Source of the DNA: Flectobacillus roseus
Lineage (GTDB): Bacteria > Bacteroidota > Bacteroidia > Cytophagales > Spirosomataceae
DNA length: 64,000 bases
Strand: one strand, 5' to 3'
NCBI RefSeq assembly: GCF_030056665.1
Contig: NZ_JASHIG010000002.1
The translations under genes and the position numbers were made by a program. The notes under the pieces are model-generated. The model saw only the letters and a list, made by a program, of their open reading frames with translations. It had not been told where the DNA came from and did not search any database. This document shows, one piece after another, positions 25,334 to 34,938 of the stretch. Positions within the stretch are counted from its first letter, which is position 1. Every line of letters begins with the position of its first letter.

Positions 25334-25747
25334 TTATTTCTTGCCTGTCAACCAAGTCTCAGAAGTAGTGCCACCAGCAGACTCTTTAGAATAGATTAAC
25401 AAATCTGTTGATGTCAAAGTTTGTAACTCTCCTTCTGACACCTCAGTCTTATCCTCAGAAGTAATAGTAATTTTTGTACCATTTACTTTATAAGTAAACT
25501 TTTCCGTTGTTAATGGTTGTCCATCCATTGCTGACGCTGAAACGCCAGTACCATCTGCATTGAATTGCATATAACTACTTGCACTTAAAGCAAGCGTAAT
25601 ATCCATATTCATTGCTCCAGTTACTTTGCTACGAATTTTGGTGAGAGACCATTTGCCTACAACAGTTGCAGGACTTGCATCATCATTTTTCTTACAAGAT
25701 GTAACGAACAAAAGAAAAAGAACTGGTAAAATTAATTTGATTTTCAT
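25334..25747 (-). CDS. Lipocalin-like lipoprotein
   Basis: 137 residues with a lipobox (LFVTSC, Cys18) followed by KKNDD, typical of Bacteroidota outer-membrane lipoproteins. The mature part opens with VVGKWSLTKI and has MQFNADGTG and FTYKVNGTKITI. This is the start-and-strand pattern of the lipocalin-like domains common in Bacteroidota. Ligand unknown. Monocistronic with its own terminator. Confidence 0.75.
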   Translation of the reverse strand: MKIKLILPVLFLLFVTSCKKNDDASPATVVGKWSLTKIRSKVTGAMNMDITLALSASSYMQFNADGTGVSASAMDGQPLTTEKFTYKVNGTKITITSEDKTEVSEGELQTLTSTDLLIYSKESAGGTTSETWLTGKK

Positions 25748-25932
25748 AAAAAATTATTTATTGAACATTAGATAGAAATTACAAGTGAAAAAATATTTTC
25801 TTTGCTAATCCATCAAAAAGTGCTTTTACACAATCATAATTGATAAGGAATTTTTCAGAAACATCAAAATTAATACAATTTTCAATACAAATTAATTTAA
25901 CTTATTAAACGGTTTTGCTAATCTTATTCCTT

Positions 25933-27123
25933 CTATTTTACCTTCATCACAAACTCCCAAGTCTTCTCAGAGTTTGGCGTGAGGTCCTTTGGAATAAAGC
26001 TCTCACGAGGTTTACCGTTGACATGATAAAGTCTTTCTGTGGGAATTTGAAAATTGATATTTGTCTCTTTCAAGTTAAAGCCTTCGATAGCACCTAGCAA
26101 ACCTGCCATCTTTGTTCCTACGACCAATGGCTTTTTGAAAGAGTCAAAACCAATCGCCATTCCTTCGCCCATGCTTCCTGTCCAATGACCAACAAGAACG
26201 ATAAGTTTTCCTTGAAAAGTTTTCTTGCGGGGATACACATACTCAATCCAATGGCGTTTGGTGTCAAAGTCCTTTTCATCATATTCATGCTGTTGAAAGG
26301 GCATTGGGGCAGTAATAAATCTTCCCATAATGGCTCTTGCAACGGTTGAATTACCTCCGCTTGGGGTGTCAGTTAGGTCTAATATTAAAATGGGGTAATT
26401 GATTAAAGAGTCAAGCGCATGGTCAAATGAGTTGATTAAGTCATTGTTCCATAAGCAGTTATTGATTTTCAGATATGCTTTGTTTTTGGACAATAATTTT
26501 GCTTCCATCAGGGGTGTAGCATTATCAGAAAATACTTTTTTATCCAATTCGATAATTTGAGGACGTCCCTCAAAAATAACTTCTATCACTCTTGGTTTAT
26601 CGTGCGTCCCTGCCAACAACATATCCAAAGCAAACTGCTTCATGGCATTGGAGTGATGTTGAGTAAATTTTGGAAGAAAAGCTGGCAACAACTTTCTGAG
26701 CGAATCGCCATTAAATTTCACAATTTCTGCGCCGATTTTAAGCCCTGCTTTTTCAGCATTACTTCCTTTTTTTATATCTGAAACCCAAAACTTGCCTCTT
26801 TTCTCTTCCGCATAAATATCTTGTCCCGATGGTACAAGTCTGTTAGAGGACTTCAGATTTACATTCAAAGACGAATGCCCGTTATGAAGCTCAATCAACA
26901 TATTTTCTAATAATCGGATAAAATCTTGATTAGTGGTAATGGTAGCTACCTGTGGCTTGTATAATTCCTTTACCTTATTCCAATCAATTTGTTGCTGAGA
27001 CAAATAGGCATAATGTTGGTAGATAGTATCCCAAAAGGTATCAAAATCTTTTTGGTATTTGCTTTGTGCATTTGTATTAAAACACGAAAGAATGAAGAAT
27101 AGAAGAGGGTAAATACGTTTCAT
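25933..27123 (-). CDS. S41-family peptidase (C-terminal processing protease type)
   Basis: 396 residues from ATG 27123, with a signal peptide ending near NTNAQ. An N-terminal helical domain (FDTFWDTIYQHYAYL, the TSP-type start) leads to a PDZ-like part (FWVSDIKKGSNAEKAGLKIG) and the S41 catalytic core: LILDLTDTPSGGNS, then VLVGHWTGSMGEGMAIGFDS with the likely Ser of TGSMGE, and FKKPLVVGTKMAG with the Lys-containing strand. Periplasmic; substrate unknown. Confidence 0.85.
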   Translation of the reverse strand: MKRIYPLLFFILSCFNTNAQSKYQKDFDTFWDTIYQHYAYLSQQQIDWNKVKELYKPQVATITTNQDFIRLLENMLIELHNGHSSLNVNLKSSNRLVPSGQDIYAEEKRGKFWVSDIKKGSNAEKAGLKIGAEIVKFNGDSLRKLLPAFLPKFTQHHSNAMKQFALDMLLAGTHDKPRVIEVIFEGRPQIIELDKKVFSDNATPLMEAKLLSKNKAYLKINNCLWNNDLINSFDHALDSLINYPILILDLTDTPSGGNSTVARAIMGRFITAPMPFQQHEYDEKDFDTKRHWIEYVYPRKKTFQGKLIVLVGHWTGSMGEGMAIGFDSFKKPLVVGTKMAGLLGAIEGFNLKETNINFQIPTERLYHVNGKPRESFIPKDLTPNSEKTWEFVMKVK

Positions 27124-27267
27124 AGATGATTTTTTTGAGGTAAAATAGGTCATACTTGAATTTTGTCATTCAAATTTATTACCAAAGGTAGAATTTCATA
27201 GAAAAACAGCTGAAAGTTTATGACAAAAAAAAGTGTCAGATTTCTCTGACACGCTCAATCTAATTAA

Positions 27268-27813
27268 TTATTGGTTAAAAAGCTCTTTTGTGAGTAGTCC
27301 AAATCCAAACCACTGACAGCTCCCATCCGTTTTTTGAAGATTATAGACTCGAGATTTCAGATAATAAGTTTCTGAGGTCGAGCACCCTATATCTTTTACT
27401 TTGGTAAGGCTTAATAAGAATTTCATAAAAAATGTAATATTGTCCTCACTCATTAAATGGGTAGATACAAGCTCACCATTATCGACGCTAGACGCCACTC
27501 TTGACATAAATGGCTGAGGACTCATCGAAGGATTCAGGAAATATCTGGATACTAATTTGCCATTTTCCTTTGTAAACAACACAAGCCGATTGGTATTCCC
27601 AAAGCAATTGTTTGTGTTGACAAGCACCGAAAGCGATTCCCCTTCATCTAAGTCTAATAAAGGATTGGCAAATGCAGCGGTAATGGTGTCAGCTGAAAAA
27701 TTAGTTGGACAGGTTTGCCTCAAACGAAAATTTGATGCAAATGTGTTGTGAAGGTTTAAAAACCAAATGCAAACAATAGCTAACGAATAGCGAATAAGTG
27801 GAGTCTGTATCAT
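27268..27813 (-). CDS. Secreted protein of unknown function
   Basis: 181 residues from ATG 27813, with a signal peptide (IRYSLAIVCIWFLNL, cleaved near TFAS). The mature part has LDEGESLSVLVNTNNCFGNT, SRVASSVDNGELVSTHL and the C-terminal GSCQWFGFGLLTKELF, with four or five cysteines. No family recognised. It ends 145 bases before the S41 gene start and follows the GNAT gene by 62 bases, all on the minus strand. Confidence 0.5.
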   Translation of the reverse strand: MIQTPLIRYSLAIVCIWFLNLHNTFASNFRLRQTCPTNFSADTITAAFANPLLDLDEGESLSVLVNTNNCFGNTNRLVLFTKENGKLVSRYFLNPSMSPQPFMSRVASSVDNGELVSTHLMSEDNITFFMKFLLSLTKVKDIGCSTSETYYLKSRVYNLQKTDGSCQWFGFGLLTKELFNQ

Positions 27814-27875
27814 ATTTGAACTATTTTTTTGATAAAGACTCCGTATTTTTTCAAATGTTGCAAACAAGCAACTAT

Positions 27876-28595
27876 TTATTCTTTTACCGAAAAAGTTTGT
27901 AATTCGCCATAGGTTTCAAAGCCTAATTTTGCATAAATCGGCTCACCCATGACCGAAGCATTCAAAACTGCAATCGAACATCCTTCGCTTTTAGCTTGCG
28001 TCAATAACCGCTCTGTGATTTTACGTCCAATTCCTTTGTTTCTGCCCGCAGGAAGTGTACCAATCGTATGTAAACCTGCCACCTTATCAGAATCAATAAA
28101 AAGAGTCCCACAACCCAAAATTTCACCCTCCTCTACATATACAAAAGCTTTTACTTGAGCTGATTGATGTAAAACATTGGCAAAAACATCTGCATTGAAA
28201 TGGTATTTAAAGGCAACTGTGGCCACATGAGCATAAGCTAGGATTTCTTCTGTTTCTACAACTTGATGAATTTCTGGGATTTCTTCAAAAGGAAACTGTG
28301 CGTCGTCCAATGACATTGCCATATTTTGAAGACCAAAGTTGAATACAAAGCGCTCATCTTGCTGAATATTGTGCAAACCAGAAGTGGTTATTCTGGCTGG
28401 AAAATTAGCAGTTGGTAAAAGCTCAATAACCGCATCCAAAGCCTCCGTTGAGTTCTCTAATTCGAAAACACGTTTTGGCCAATCAGAGTTGGGAATTGGG
28501 TTATATTTGAAATAAGGAGTTTGTCTGAGTGACTGATTCAAACTGCCTACAACAGTCCAATATTCGAATAGGTTTTTGACAATAATATCGTTCAT
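27876..28595 (-). CDS. GNAT-family N-acetyltransferase
   Basis: 239 residues, cytosolic. The C-terminal half (~130-235) is a GNAT domain: VYVEEGEILGCGTLFIDSD, AGLHTIGTLPAGRNKGIGRK (acetyl-CoA loop, RNKGIG) and KSEGCSIAVLNASVMGEPIY. The N-terminal half is an extra domain of unknown role. Acceptor substrate unknown. Confidence 0.85.
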   Translation of the reverse strand: MNDIIVKNLFEYWTVVGSLNQSLRQTPYFKYNPIPNSDWPKRVFELENSTEALDAVIELLPTANFPARITTSGLHNIQQDERFVFNFGLQNMAMSLDDAQFPFEEIPEIHQVVETEEILAYAHVATVAFKYHFNADVFANVLHQSAQVKAFVYVEEGEILGCGTLFIDSDKVAGLHTIGTLPAGRNKGIGRKITERLLTQAKSEGCSIAVLNASVMGEPIYAKLGFETYGELQTFSVKE

Positions 28596-28702
28596 AAAAG
28601 CTAAAGAGGATGTTTAATATTTGGGAACAATCTTTTTCTAAATCTAGGAATAATGATAACTTTATTTTCAAAAGAAAGATTCCCTTTTGCCTTTATTCAG
28701 CT

Positions 28703-29479
28703 TTAAACTTCAAATGAATCAAAGTATGTTAATACTGCAATTTCTACTTTAGGATTGAGTTGAATAGTTTGATCAAATAGTTCTCTTCTTAGTTTTTGGT
28801 ACAAAACGACTGCATTTCTCAAACTTTTTAGTAGGTCTGCTTTTTGATAAGTTGGAACTGTACTAATCAAAGCTTGGTAATCAAGCGCCTCTAATTCCAT
28901 TTCAACTTTTCGAACGCCTCTTGGCAAATTACTATTTTTGATATGCAATAATGGCCCTAAAACTACCATTCGCAAAAAGCCTAAAAAATCAAAAGCTTCA
29001 AGGTACTCTCCACGCCCAATTTTGAGCAAAGCATAATGTACCCAAGTCCAAAAACGGTCTTCAATCCACTGATAATCAGGATAGGGAAATTGGGCTTCTG
29101 AATCTTGAATGGCTTGTTGGAGCACTCCATTCTTATCCAATAAAATAAAAGGCGTTTCGACGCGCACCTTAAACTCGTCGAGGGTGACAAATTTTAAATC
29201 TACATGCAATAAGGGATTGTCGTAGAGACAGATAAGCAATCGAGGTTCGCCCACATGTTCTCCTGTAAATCCCGACAGAAAATCGCCCAATGATTCTGCG
29301 ATAGCTATCATATTTGCCTTATTAGGTGCTATTTTGTCCTTTGTTACAAGCACCAAATCAAGGTCAGAAAATTCATCTATTTGTTGCGCAATCCACGAAC
29401 CACCAACTGCCACACCAAGAATGCGGTAGTCTTTTTCGAGGATATGTTTGACACGGTAAGCAAAATCAGTTTGTATCAT
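28703..29479 (-). CDS. Nucleotidyltransferase-fold protein
   Basis: 258 residues. The N-terminal polymerase-beta-like motif is visible: GVAVGGSWIAQQIDEFSDLD followed by LVLV, i.e. GGS-x(n)-DLD with the two metal-binding Asp. LHVDLKFVTL contributes the third acidic residue. The C-terminal half is helical, like aminoglycoside nucleotidyltransferases. Such proteins are sometimes mislabelled oxalate:formate antiporters. The substrate is unknown; resistance is not implied. Confidence 0.75.
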   Translation of the reverse strand: MIQTDFAYRVKHILEKDYRILGVAVGGSWIAQQIDEFSDLDLVLVTKDKIAPNKANMIAIAESLGDFLSGFTGEHVGEPRLLICLYDNPLLHVDLKFVTLDEFKVRVETPFILLDKNGVLQQAIQDSEAQFPYPDYQWIEDRFWTWVHYALLKIGRGEYLEAFDFLGFLRMVVLGPLLHIKNSNLPRGVRKVEMELEALDYQALISTVPTYQKADLLKSLRNAVVLYQKLRRELFDQTIQLNPKVEIAVLTYFDSFEV

Positions 29480-29580
29480 AGTTTTGTAGGTAGTTTAGGG
29501 ATATAAAGCAAAAATCCCAACCACGGAGCTTCAGGAGCATTAGTGATTGGGATTCTGGAGAATTTATGGGTTTACTAATT

Positions 29581-30123
29581 TTACCAAGTCCAATCTAATT
29601 GTTCGTAATAAGGGATTTTCGACACTTCACAGATATTCAATAAGCGCTGCTTTACAGGACGGGCATTCCCGATACCAACCTTAGGAATGATAATATGCGA
29701 GCTTGACTGGATTTTGGCATAAAAATAATCGCTTGTTTCCGTCACATTTTCGATTTGATTATAGGCAATTGTAGCAGCACGCTCTCCATCTCCCATGAGC
29801 ATATTGTCCATAAAAAACTCACACTCGATTTCTTTGCCATAACAACTACCAAAAGTATTTTGAACATACTTAGTAATCTCATTTTTGTAATACCCACGTA
29901 CCAAACGTGGTAATGCCATAATCACAGCACCACCCACCACAATAGAAATCAACGCTACAGTCAAGTGATTTTGGGTGTACAAATAATACCCAGAAATCGC
30001 AGAAACCGCCAAATAAACACCTAAGATTTTAGAGGGCGAAAACTTAAACAATTTGTTTTCTGAAGCTACAAATAGCTCATGCTGAAGATAATCTTCTTCT
30101 TGAAGTATAAAACGTATATTCAT
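29581..30123 (-). CDS. YcxB-like membrane protein
   Basis: 180 residues with two membrane helices (~32-72: KILGVYLAVSAISGYYLY and LTVALISIVVGGAVIMAL). A C-terminal YcxB-type domain follows (IAYNQIENVTETSDYFYAKI, IIIPKVGIGN). Function unknown. Monocistronic. Confidence 0.65.
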   Translation of the reverse strand: MNIRFILQEEDYLQHELFVASENKLFKFSPSKILGVYLAVSAISGYYLYTQNHLTVALISIVVGGAVIMALPRLVRGYYKNEITKYVQNTFGSCYGKEIECEFFMDNMLMGDGERAATIAYNQIENVTETSDYFYAKIQSSSHIIIPKVGIGNARPVKQRLLNICEVSKIPYYEQLDWTW

Positions 30124-30555
30124 GGTAAATTATATTTTATTGTGTATTGATACTTTGGTATTAGTGCAAAATAAGATTGCATTATTGGGCATTCGGCACT
30201 CAGCTATGGGCACTCGGAAAAATAAAATTTATTTAATTTTGAATAAGAATGCTAAGTATAAGTACTGAATTATGAGTGACAAGTTTTAAGTGTAATTTTC
30301 TGATTACTAATATTTTATCCCATCAAATTATTAATTATACAGCATTGATAAGCCCTGTCTATTAGGATTTTTTATAGAACCCAATCTTTTCATCAGCTCC
30401 TGAGGAGCGACAGGGTTCCAGATTTTTGCTTTCTGTCGCCCCTACGGAGCTTTTACAAAGGGAAACAATATAATTCTCTTTTAATCAAGCTTATTTTGCT
30501 CGCTAACTAAGTAATTAAAAAATTACATTCACAATTCATAACTCAGCACTCATAA
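30124..30555. other. Non-coding region with GCTCCGTAGGAGCGACAG-type repeats
   Basis: No gene found. Two inverted copies of a dispersed repeat lie at 30396-30413 (gctcctgaggagcgacag) and 30433-30450 (ctgtcgcccctacggagc), together able to form a hairpin. The rest is AT-rich with weak GAATTATGAGTGACAAG-type tracts also seen near 43840. Confidence 0.55.
30396..30450. repeat. Inverted pair of GCNCC-GTAGG-GCGACAG repeats
   Basis: Two 18-base units in opposite orientation, matching three more units at 50913-51012. Within each unit GCTCC/GGAGC pairs, so a cruciform or stem-loop RNA is possible. Looks like a dispersed non-coding repeat family. Confidence 0.6.
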
Positions 30556-31305
30556 TTAATTTATGAGGCATCCATCGCCGAACACTTCCCCTCGAAAGCG
30601 AATAGGTGTTATGTCTACTCCATCTTTGATCACCACCACTTGATCCCAATTCCCTTTGGTATACATATCAGTACTGAAATGGATGGTATCAAACGGAAGT
30701 TTATCACCCAAAATATATTTCCTCACAAGCATCTCAGTTTTGTCAGACGACGAAGATTTGTAAAACTTTCCTCGCAAAATATAAGTATTACGATCAACGG
30801 TGAAAGGTTTTATATTTTTTGTAATCTGACCAGTATTAGTATTAAAATCTATTTCGTTAAATTCGAAAGTCGCTAATGAAAAGGTTGAATCATTTTTCGA
30901 CAAATAAAAATCTTCGAGTGACCACTTTACATACTGACCTGCGTGCACGATATTGCAAGTATCTTTGACCAAATCGCTGAGGCTATAGCTAGAGGTTTGC
31001 TTACCTTCATGAAAAAATCGTAGTACCGTTTTTTTGTTCAATTTTGATCCTGAAATTAAATCATCCATTACAACCACATTTTTGCCATCATTGGTGATAA
31101 ATACAGACATAGCAACGAAACCCTTTTCTGGAATTGAATACAACAGATTCCCTTTTGAATCAGTCATATTCCAATTATTTTTCTTTAGTTTAAAGGTAAA
31201 ATGTTCGTTTCTCGAGCGCACAACCGTTTGATTTCTTGGCTCATCAGCCCAAGCATTTCCAATAGTGATACCGATGTAAAAGAGCGTTAAAATTATATTT
31301 TTCAT
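30556..31305 (-). CDS. Secreted protein of unknown function
   Basis: 249 residues with a signal peptide (MKNIILTLFYIGITIGNAWA). The mature part has the repeated pattern of a beta-propeller-like blade (NWNMTDSKGNLLYSIPEKG, FVAMSVFITNDGKNVVVMDD), then KTVLRFFHEGKQTSSYSLSD. This suggests a WD40/SMP30-like surface, but too few blades are visible for a call. Monocistronic. Confidence 0.5.
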   Translation of the reverse strand: MKNIILTLFYIGITIGNAWADEPRNQTVVRSRNEHFTFKLKKNNWNMTDSKGNLLYSIPEKGFVAMSVFITNDGKNVVVMDDLISGSKLNKKTVLRFFHEGKQTSSYSLSDLVKDTCNIVHAGQYVKWSLEDFYLSKNDSTFSLATFEFNEIDFNTNTGQITKNIKPFTVDRNTYILRGKFYKSSSSDKTEMLVRKYILGDKLPFDTIHFSTDMYTKGNWDQVVVIKDGVDITPIRFRGEVFGDGCLIN

Positions 31306-31513
31306 GCTTAATTTTGGATAATAATTGCTGTATTTTCTAAACGAATATACAAATTTGTTTCAATTTTGCTCTTTTATTCGTCAAACCAAGTTCAAAAAAC
31401 ATTCATTTTAACCTCTATTGTATCTGATTTCAAAACTAAGACATTTTAATTAATTTGTACCCCTATCTATTAAACTATTTTTTTAGTTACATTTTTAAAT
31501 ACTTAGTTTGAAC

Positions 31514-31542
31514 AAAAAAATCCTCTCAAAAAAGAGAGGATT
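31514..31542 (-). terminator. Terminator of map
   Basis: AATCCTCTC-aaaaaa-GAGAGGATT: a perfect stem 32 bases past the map stop, followed by seven T on the minus strand. Confidence 0.85.
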
Positions 31543-31573
31543 CATCAACAACATAAAAGCTTTTTCCAAAAAA

Positions 31574-32338
31574 TCAGTCCCAAACACCATTCCCTGTGGT
31601 AAGGATCAGCGGAGCGCCATCGGTTACAACAATTGTGTGCTCGTGCTGAGTCATATATCCACCTTTATTCCCTACCATAGTCCAGCCATCCGAGAGAGTT
31701 TCAGCAATGGTAGAGTGAGTAGAAATAAATGTCTCGATGGCCACTACCGAATTTCTCTTAAATTTCTCAAAATTAAGACGGTTTTTATAATTCAGAATCT
31801 CATGAGGAGGCTCATGTAATCTTCTTCCAACGCCATGACCTGCCAAGTTTTTGATTACTTTATAACCTCTTTTCTTCGACTCTTTTTCAATCATTTCGCC
31901 GATATCTGCAATTCTTACCCCTTCTTTGATATTGTCTATGGCAATTTTCAAAATTTCTTTAGAAGCATTAATGAGTGGCTGATGATTATGAATATCCTCT
32001 CCCACTACAAATGAACAACCGTTATCAGAATAATATCCTCCAAGTTCAGCCGATACGTCGATGTTGATCAATTCGCCTTCTCGCAAAATCCTTTTATCTG
32101 AAGGAATTCCGTGACAAAACTCTTTATCAATACTAATACAAGCCCAGCCAGGAAATTTGTAGGTTGCATAAGGTGCCGATTTTGCGCCATACGATTTTAG
32201 AATCTCTGCCCCAAAATCATCCAATTCTTTGGTTGACATACCTACTTTGGCATATTCACACATCTTTTTGAGTGTTATGGCAACCACTTCACTAATTTTC
32301 TTAATACCAACTAATTCTGATTCATTTTTGATGAGCAT
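31574..32338 (-). CDS. map: Type I methionine aminopeptidase
   Basis: 254 residues, cytosolic; it removes the starting Met from new proteins. All metal ligands are visible: Asp in NIDVSAELGGYYSD (two Asp), His in LAGHGVGRRLHEPP, Glu in VVAIETFIST and Glu in TQHEHTIVV. The substrate-pocket His lies in FCHGIP. Length is standard. It is not beside ribosomal genes, so a second housekeeping copy may exist elsewhere. Confidence 0.93.
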   Translation of the reverse strand: MLIKNESELVGIKKISEVVAITLKKMCEYAKVGMSTKELDDFGAEILKSYGAKSAPYATYKFPGWACISIDKEFCHGIPSDKRILREGELINIDVSAELGGYYSDNGCSFVVGEDIHNHQPLINASKEILKIAIDNIKEGVRIADIGEMIEKESKKRGYKVIKNLAGHGVGRRLHEPPHEILNYKNRLNFEKFKRNSVVAIETFISTHSTIAETLSDGWTMVGNKGGYMTQHEHTIVVTDGAPLILTTGNGVWD

Positions 32339-32483
32339 GTTAATTGCTTGTTGTTTTGATTTGGTAAAACTCGCTAAATAACGTGGCGTCCAAAGGAATA
32401 CCAGTTATTTATTACAAAACTACTTTAAAAATCTGAAAGTAACAGAGCTATTACCAATCCAAGCTACAATTAAGACGCTAAAA

Positions 32484-32942
32484 TCAAGCGCCAAACTGAT
32501 TCAAATGGTGGTCGAGATGTTTGTAAAACATATTATTCCATTCTGTCTTACTCAATTTGCCAAAAGAATGAGATTCTTTTTGGTCAAAATAGCCTTCTCC
32601 CAATTGTTGAGTTTGAGAGATATAATTAATCAATCGATTTTTTTCATACTCAAAATCCTTTTGCTCCGTAATGATAAAAGCAGGAGCTGTTTTTAAACTT
32701 TGCTTATATGGTACTTCATTTACCACAAAATTTTTCACAAATGATTTCAAAAAGAATTTAAGCAAGAAATTAGGCTTAGGGTGCTTATCCTCATAAACCA
32801 ATTCGTATGTCACACAGCAATGGGCGAGCATTTGCGCTACGCTCATTTGGCCCCATAAAGGTTGTGAATCCTTCTGAAGTAGATTAATTCTTTGAATAAT
32901 TTCTTGAGAAACTTCCGAGGTAAAAATATTGGGTAAAGCCAT
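32484..32942 (-). CDS. DUF1569 (DinB-like) protein
   Basis: 152 residues. It matches DUF1569, a four-helix DinB-like fold: QPLWGQMSVAQMLAHCCVTY with the conserved His, PYKQSLKTAPAF, and WNNMFYKHLDHHLNQFG with the C-terminal His pair that binds metal in DinB folds. Function unknown; related folds act as thiol transferases. Monocistronic. Confidence 0.8.
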   Translation of the reverse strand: MALPNIFTSEVSQEIIQRINLLQKDSQPLWGQMSVAQMLAHCCVTYELVYEDKHPKPNFLLKFFLKSFVKNFVVNEVPYKQSLKTAPAFIITEQKDFEYEKNRLINYISQTQQLGEGYFDQKESHSFGKLSKTEWNNMFYKHLDHHLNQFGA

Positions 32943-33213
32943 GATGAGATTAGCGTTAGTTAAATGAGGAATTTTTACTAAAAATAGAAAATAGTTTACA
33001 TAGTATAAAGAAAATTAAATGCTTAAACTAAAGGCAAGTTGCTTTCACATAACTCACTGGAGAAAACTCTAACGAGGGCTAATTTGCAATACTAATCCTT
33101 CATACAAGTGATATTCTAACCGCTTAACCTTATATTATTTCGACCAACTATGATTTCCATTTTTATTGAGCTTATTTTTCTACCTTCAAACCAGAAACCA
33201 AAACACCTTTTGT

Positions 33214-33906
33214 ATGAACTGTCCCAATTGTAACGCACCTGTATTCAATTACAACCTCAATATCCAAACAGATATCGGCAAATGTGATGCTTGTCAGCAG
33301 GTATTTAAGCTTTCAGCCTCGTTTAAACGTCCACCTTCACAAACAACATTTTCTTATGAATTAGATTTATCTCAGGTTCCAGAAGACATGACCATCACCA
33401 AGAATGTTGATGGGATTTCTTTACAAATCAAAAACTCCATTGGCTATGGGTTAATAGCCAGCGTTCTTCCTATTTCGGTATTCTTATTTTTTTACTTTTT
33501 TGCCACTGAAGTCATCGACTTAGAATCGATAGACGCTAAAATTCTCTACATTATTTGGGGATTTGGGGCAATTTTGGGTGGCTTTATGATTTGGTTATTC
33601 CTACAATCAATTTTTGGAGAACTAAATATCAATCTCACCAATCGAGGAGGAAATATCGAAAAAGGAATAAAAATATTTGGTTGGCATTCAACCTATTCTT
33701 TCGATTGGAAAACGGTTTCTGGCATTGAAGAAGAGCTTACTTATTACAAGAATAAAGACCCAATGCAGCCATTTTACAAAATAGTCATTTATGCCAATCA
33801 AAGAATCGAAATTGGTGAATCACTCACTGATGAGAAACGCTATTTTGTACTCAAATATTTACAATATTATTTAGGGAAAGTTAAAACTACAGGGAAGTTG
33901 AAATAG
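33214..33906 (+). CDS. Membrane protein with N-terminal zinc ribbon
   Basis: 230 residues from ATG 33214. The zinc ribbon MNCPNCNAPVFNYN with DIGKCDACQQVF (two CxxC) sits at residues 2-27. Two membrane helices lie near 85-130 (GLIASVLPISVFLFFYFF, ILYIIWGFGAILGGFMIWLF). A C-terminal beta-rich domain follows (FGWHSTYSFDWKTVSGIEE). The function is unknown. A TTG at 33166 is an unlikely alternative start. Confidence 0.65.
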   Translation: MNCPNCNAPVFNYNLNIQTDIGKCDACQQVFKLSASFKRPPSQTTFSYELDLSQVPEDMTITKNVDGISLQIKNSIGYGLIASVLPISVFLFFYFFATEVIDLESIDAKILYIIWGFGAILGGFMIWLFLQSIFGELNINLTNRGGNIEKGIKIFGWHSTYSFDWKTVSGIEEELTYYKNKDPMQPFYKIVIYANQRIEIGESLTDEKRYFVLKYLQYYLGKVKTTGKLK

Positions 33907-34075
33907 CGTAAAACCCTCCTTATTACTAATCAAATTCTAAGCTCAATCTTTCTTTTTCAATTAAACCCTCCTATTAAAATCGCATCATACCTATTTAAAT
34001 TATCAATTTGATGCAATAATCATTTTCGCCTATCGAATTGAATTCATTCATTTCAAAAACTATTTAAAAAAAAGT

Positions 34076-34825
34076 ATGAAAACGCTAGAAAATAAAGTAG
34101 CCGTAGTAACAGGTGGTGCTTCGGGAATAGGCTTGGCAGTAGCAATTGCTTATGCGAAGGAGGGTGCAAAAGTTGTTATTTCGGACATCAACGACGAACA
34201 TGGTGCTAATGCAGTGAAGCAGATTGAAGTGCTTGGTGGCGTAGCAACTTACATTAAAGCCGATACGTCAAAAGCTGAAGAGGTAGAGGCCTTAGTCAAT
34301 GGAACTGTAAGTACTTTTGGAGGACTAGATATTATCTGTAATAATGCAGGAATTGGCGGTCAACTAGCCAACACTGGAGATTATAGTTTGGATAGTTGGA
34401 GAAAAGTCTTGACGGTAAATCTTGATGGGGTGTTTTATGGCTGTAAATATGCACTTCAATATATGGAGAAAAACGGAGGTGGAGTAATCGTCAACATGGC
34501 CTCTATTCATGGCTGGGTGGCAGCTCCGATGTCATCGGCTTACACTACTTCGAAACATGCGGTAATTGGTTTGACGAAAAATATTGGTGCAGAATATGCT
34601 CAAAAAAATATCCGTTGTAATGCAGTGTGTCCTGGGTATATTCAAACACCCTTATTAGACCAAGCTAGCGGAGACCTTAAGGAAGCTCTTGCAGCAAAAC
34701 ATCCTATCGGGAGGTTAGGACGACCAGAGGAAGTAGCAGAATTGGTACTTTTCTTAAGTACCGACAAAGCGTCATTCATTACTGGAGCAGCTTATTTGGT
34801 TGACGGTGGTTATACCGCTATTTAA
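34076..34825 (+). CDS. SDR-family oxidoreductase
   Basis: 249 residues, classical short-chain dehydrogenase: VTGGASGIGLAVAIAYAKEG (cofactor loop), CNNAGIGG, catalytic Ser in VNMASIHGW, and YTTSKHAV with the Tyr-x3-Lys pair. The C-terminal SFITGAAYLVDGGYTA matches the family. An Asp/Ser after strand 2 (VVISDIND) favours NAD(H). Substrate unknown. The hairpin AAACCCAATGCC/GGCATTGGGTTT at 34846-34875 follows. Confidence 0.93.
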   Translation: MKTLENKVAVVTGGASGIGLAVAIAYAKEGAKVVISDINDEHGANAVKQIEVLGGVATYIKADTSKAEEVEALVNGTVSTFGGLDIICNNAGIGGQLANTGDYSLDSWRKVLTVNLDGVFYGCKYALQYMEKNGGGVIVNMASIHGWVAAPMSSAYTTSKHAVIGLTKNIGAEYAQKNIRCNAVCPGYIQTPLLDQASGDLKEALAAKHPIGRLGRPEEVAELVLFLSTDKASFITGAAYLVDGGYTAI

Positions 34826-34845
34826 CAAAATTGCCTTCCATAAAG

Positions 34846-34875
34846 AAACCCAATGCCTCTATTGGCATTGGGTTT
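34846..34875 (+). terminator. Hairpin after the SDR gene
   Basis: AAACCCAATGCC-tctatt-GGCATTGGGTTT, 21 bases after the stop. The T-run is weak (TTTGCTATAAT), so it may end the mRNA by pausing or protect the 3' end. Confidence 0.65.
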
Positions 34876-34938
34876 GCTATAATACTCCCAATTTCTAATA
34901 ATGTCTCCTTGACATTATTAACCAGTTTTCTTCCACTT

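Noticed and set aside
28703..29479. Aminoglycoside resistance gene
   Set aside because: Only the generic nucleotidyltransferase motif is visible; nothing specific supports a drug substrate.
30500..30560. Match of the tract near 30530 to the TGAGTG 3'-flank module
   Set aside because: It reads as TGAGTGCTGAGTTATGAATT, closer to a general AT-rich drift repeat also found near 43840; no terminator of the same type follows.
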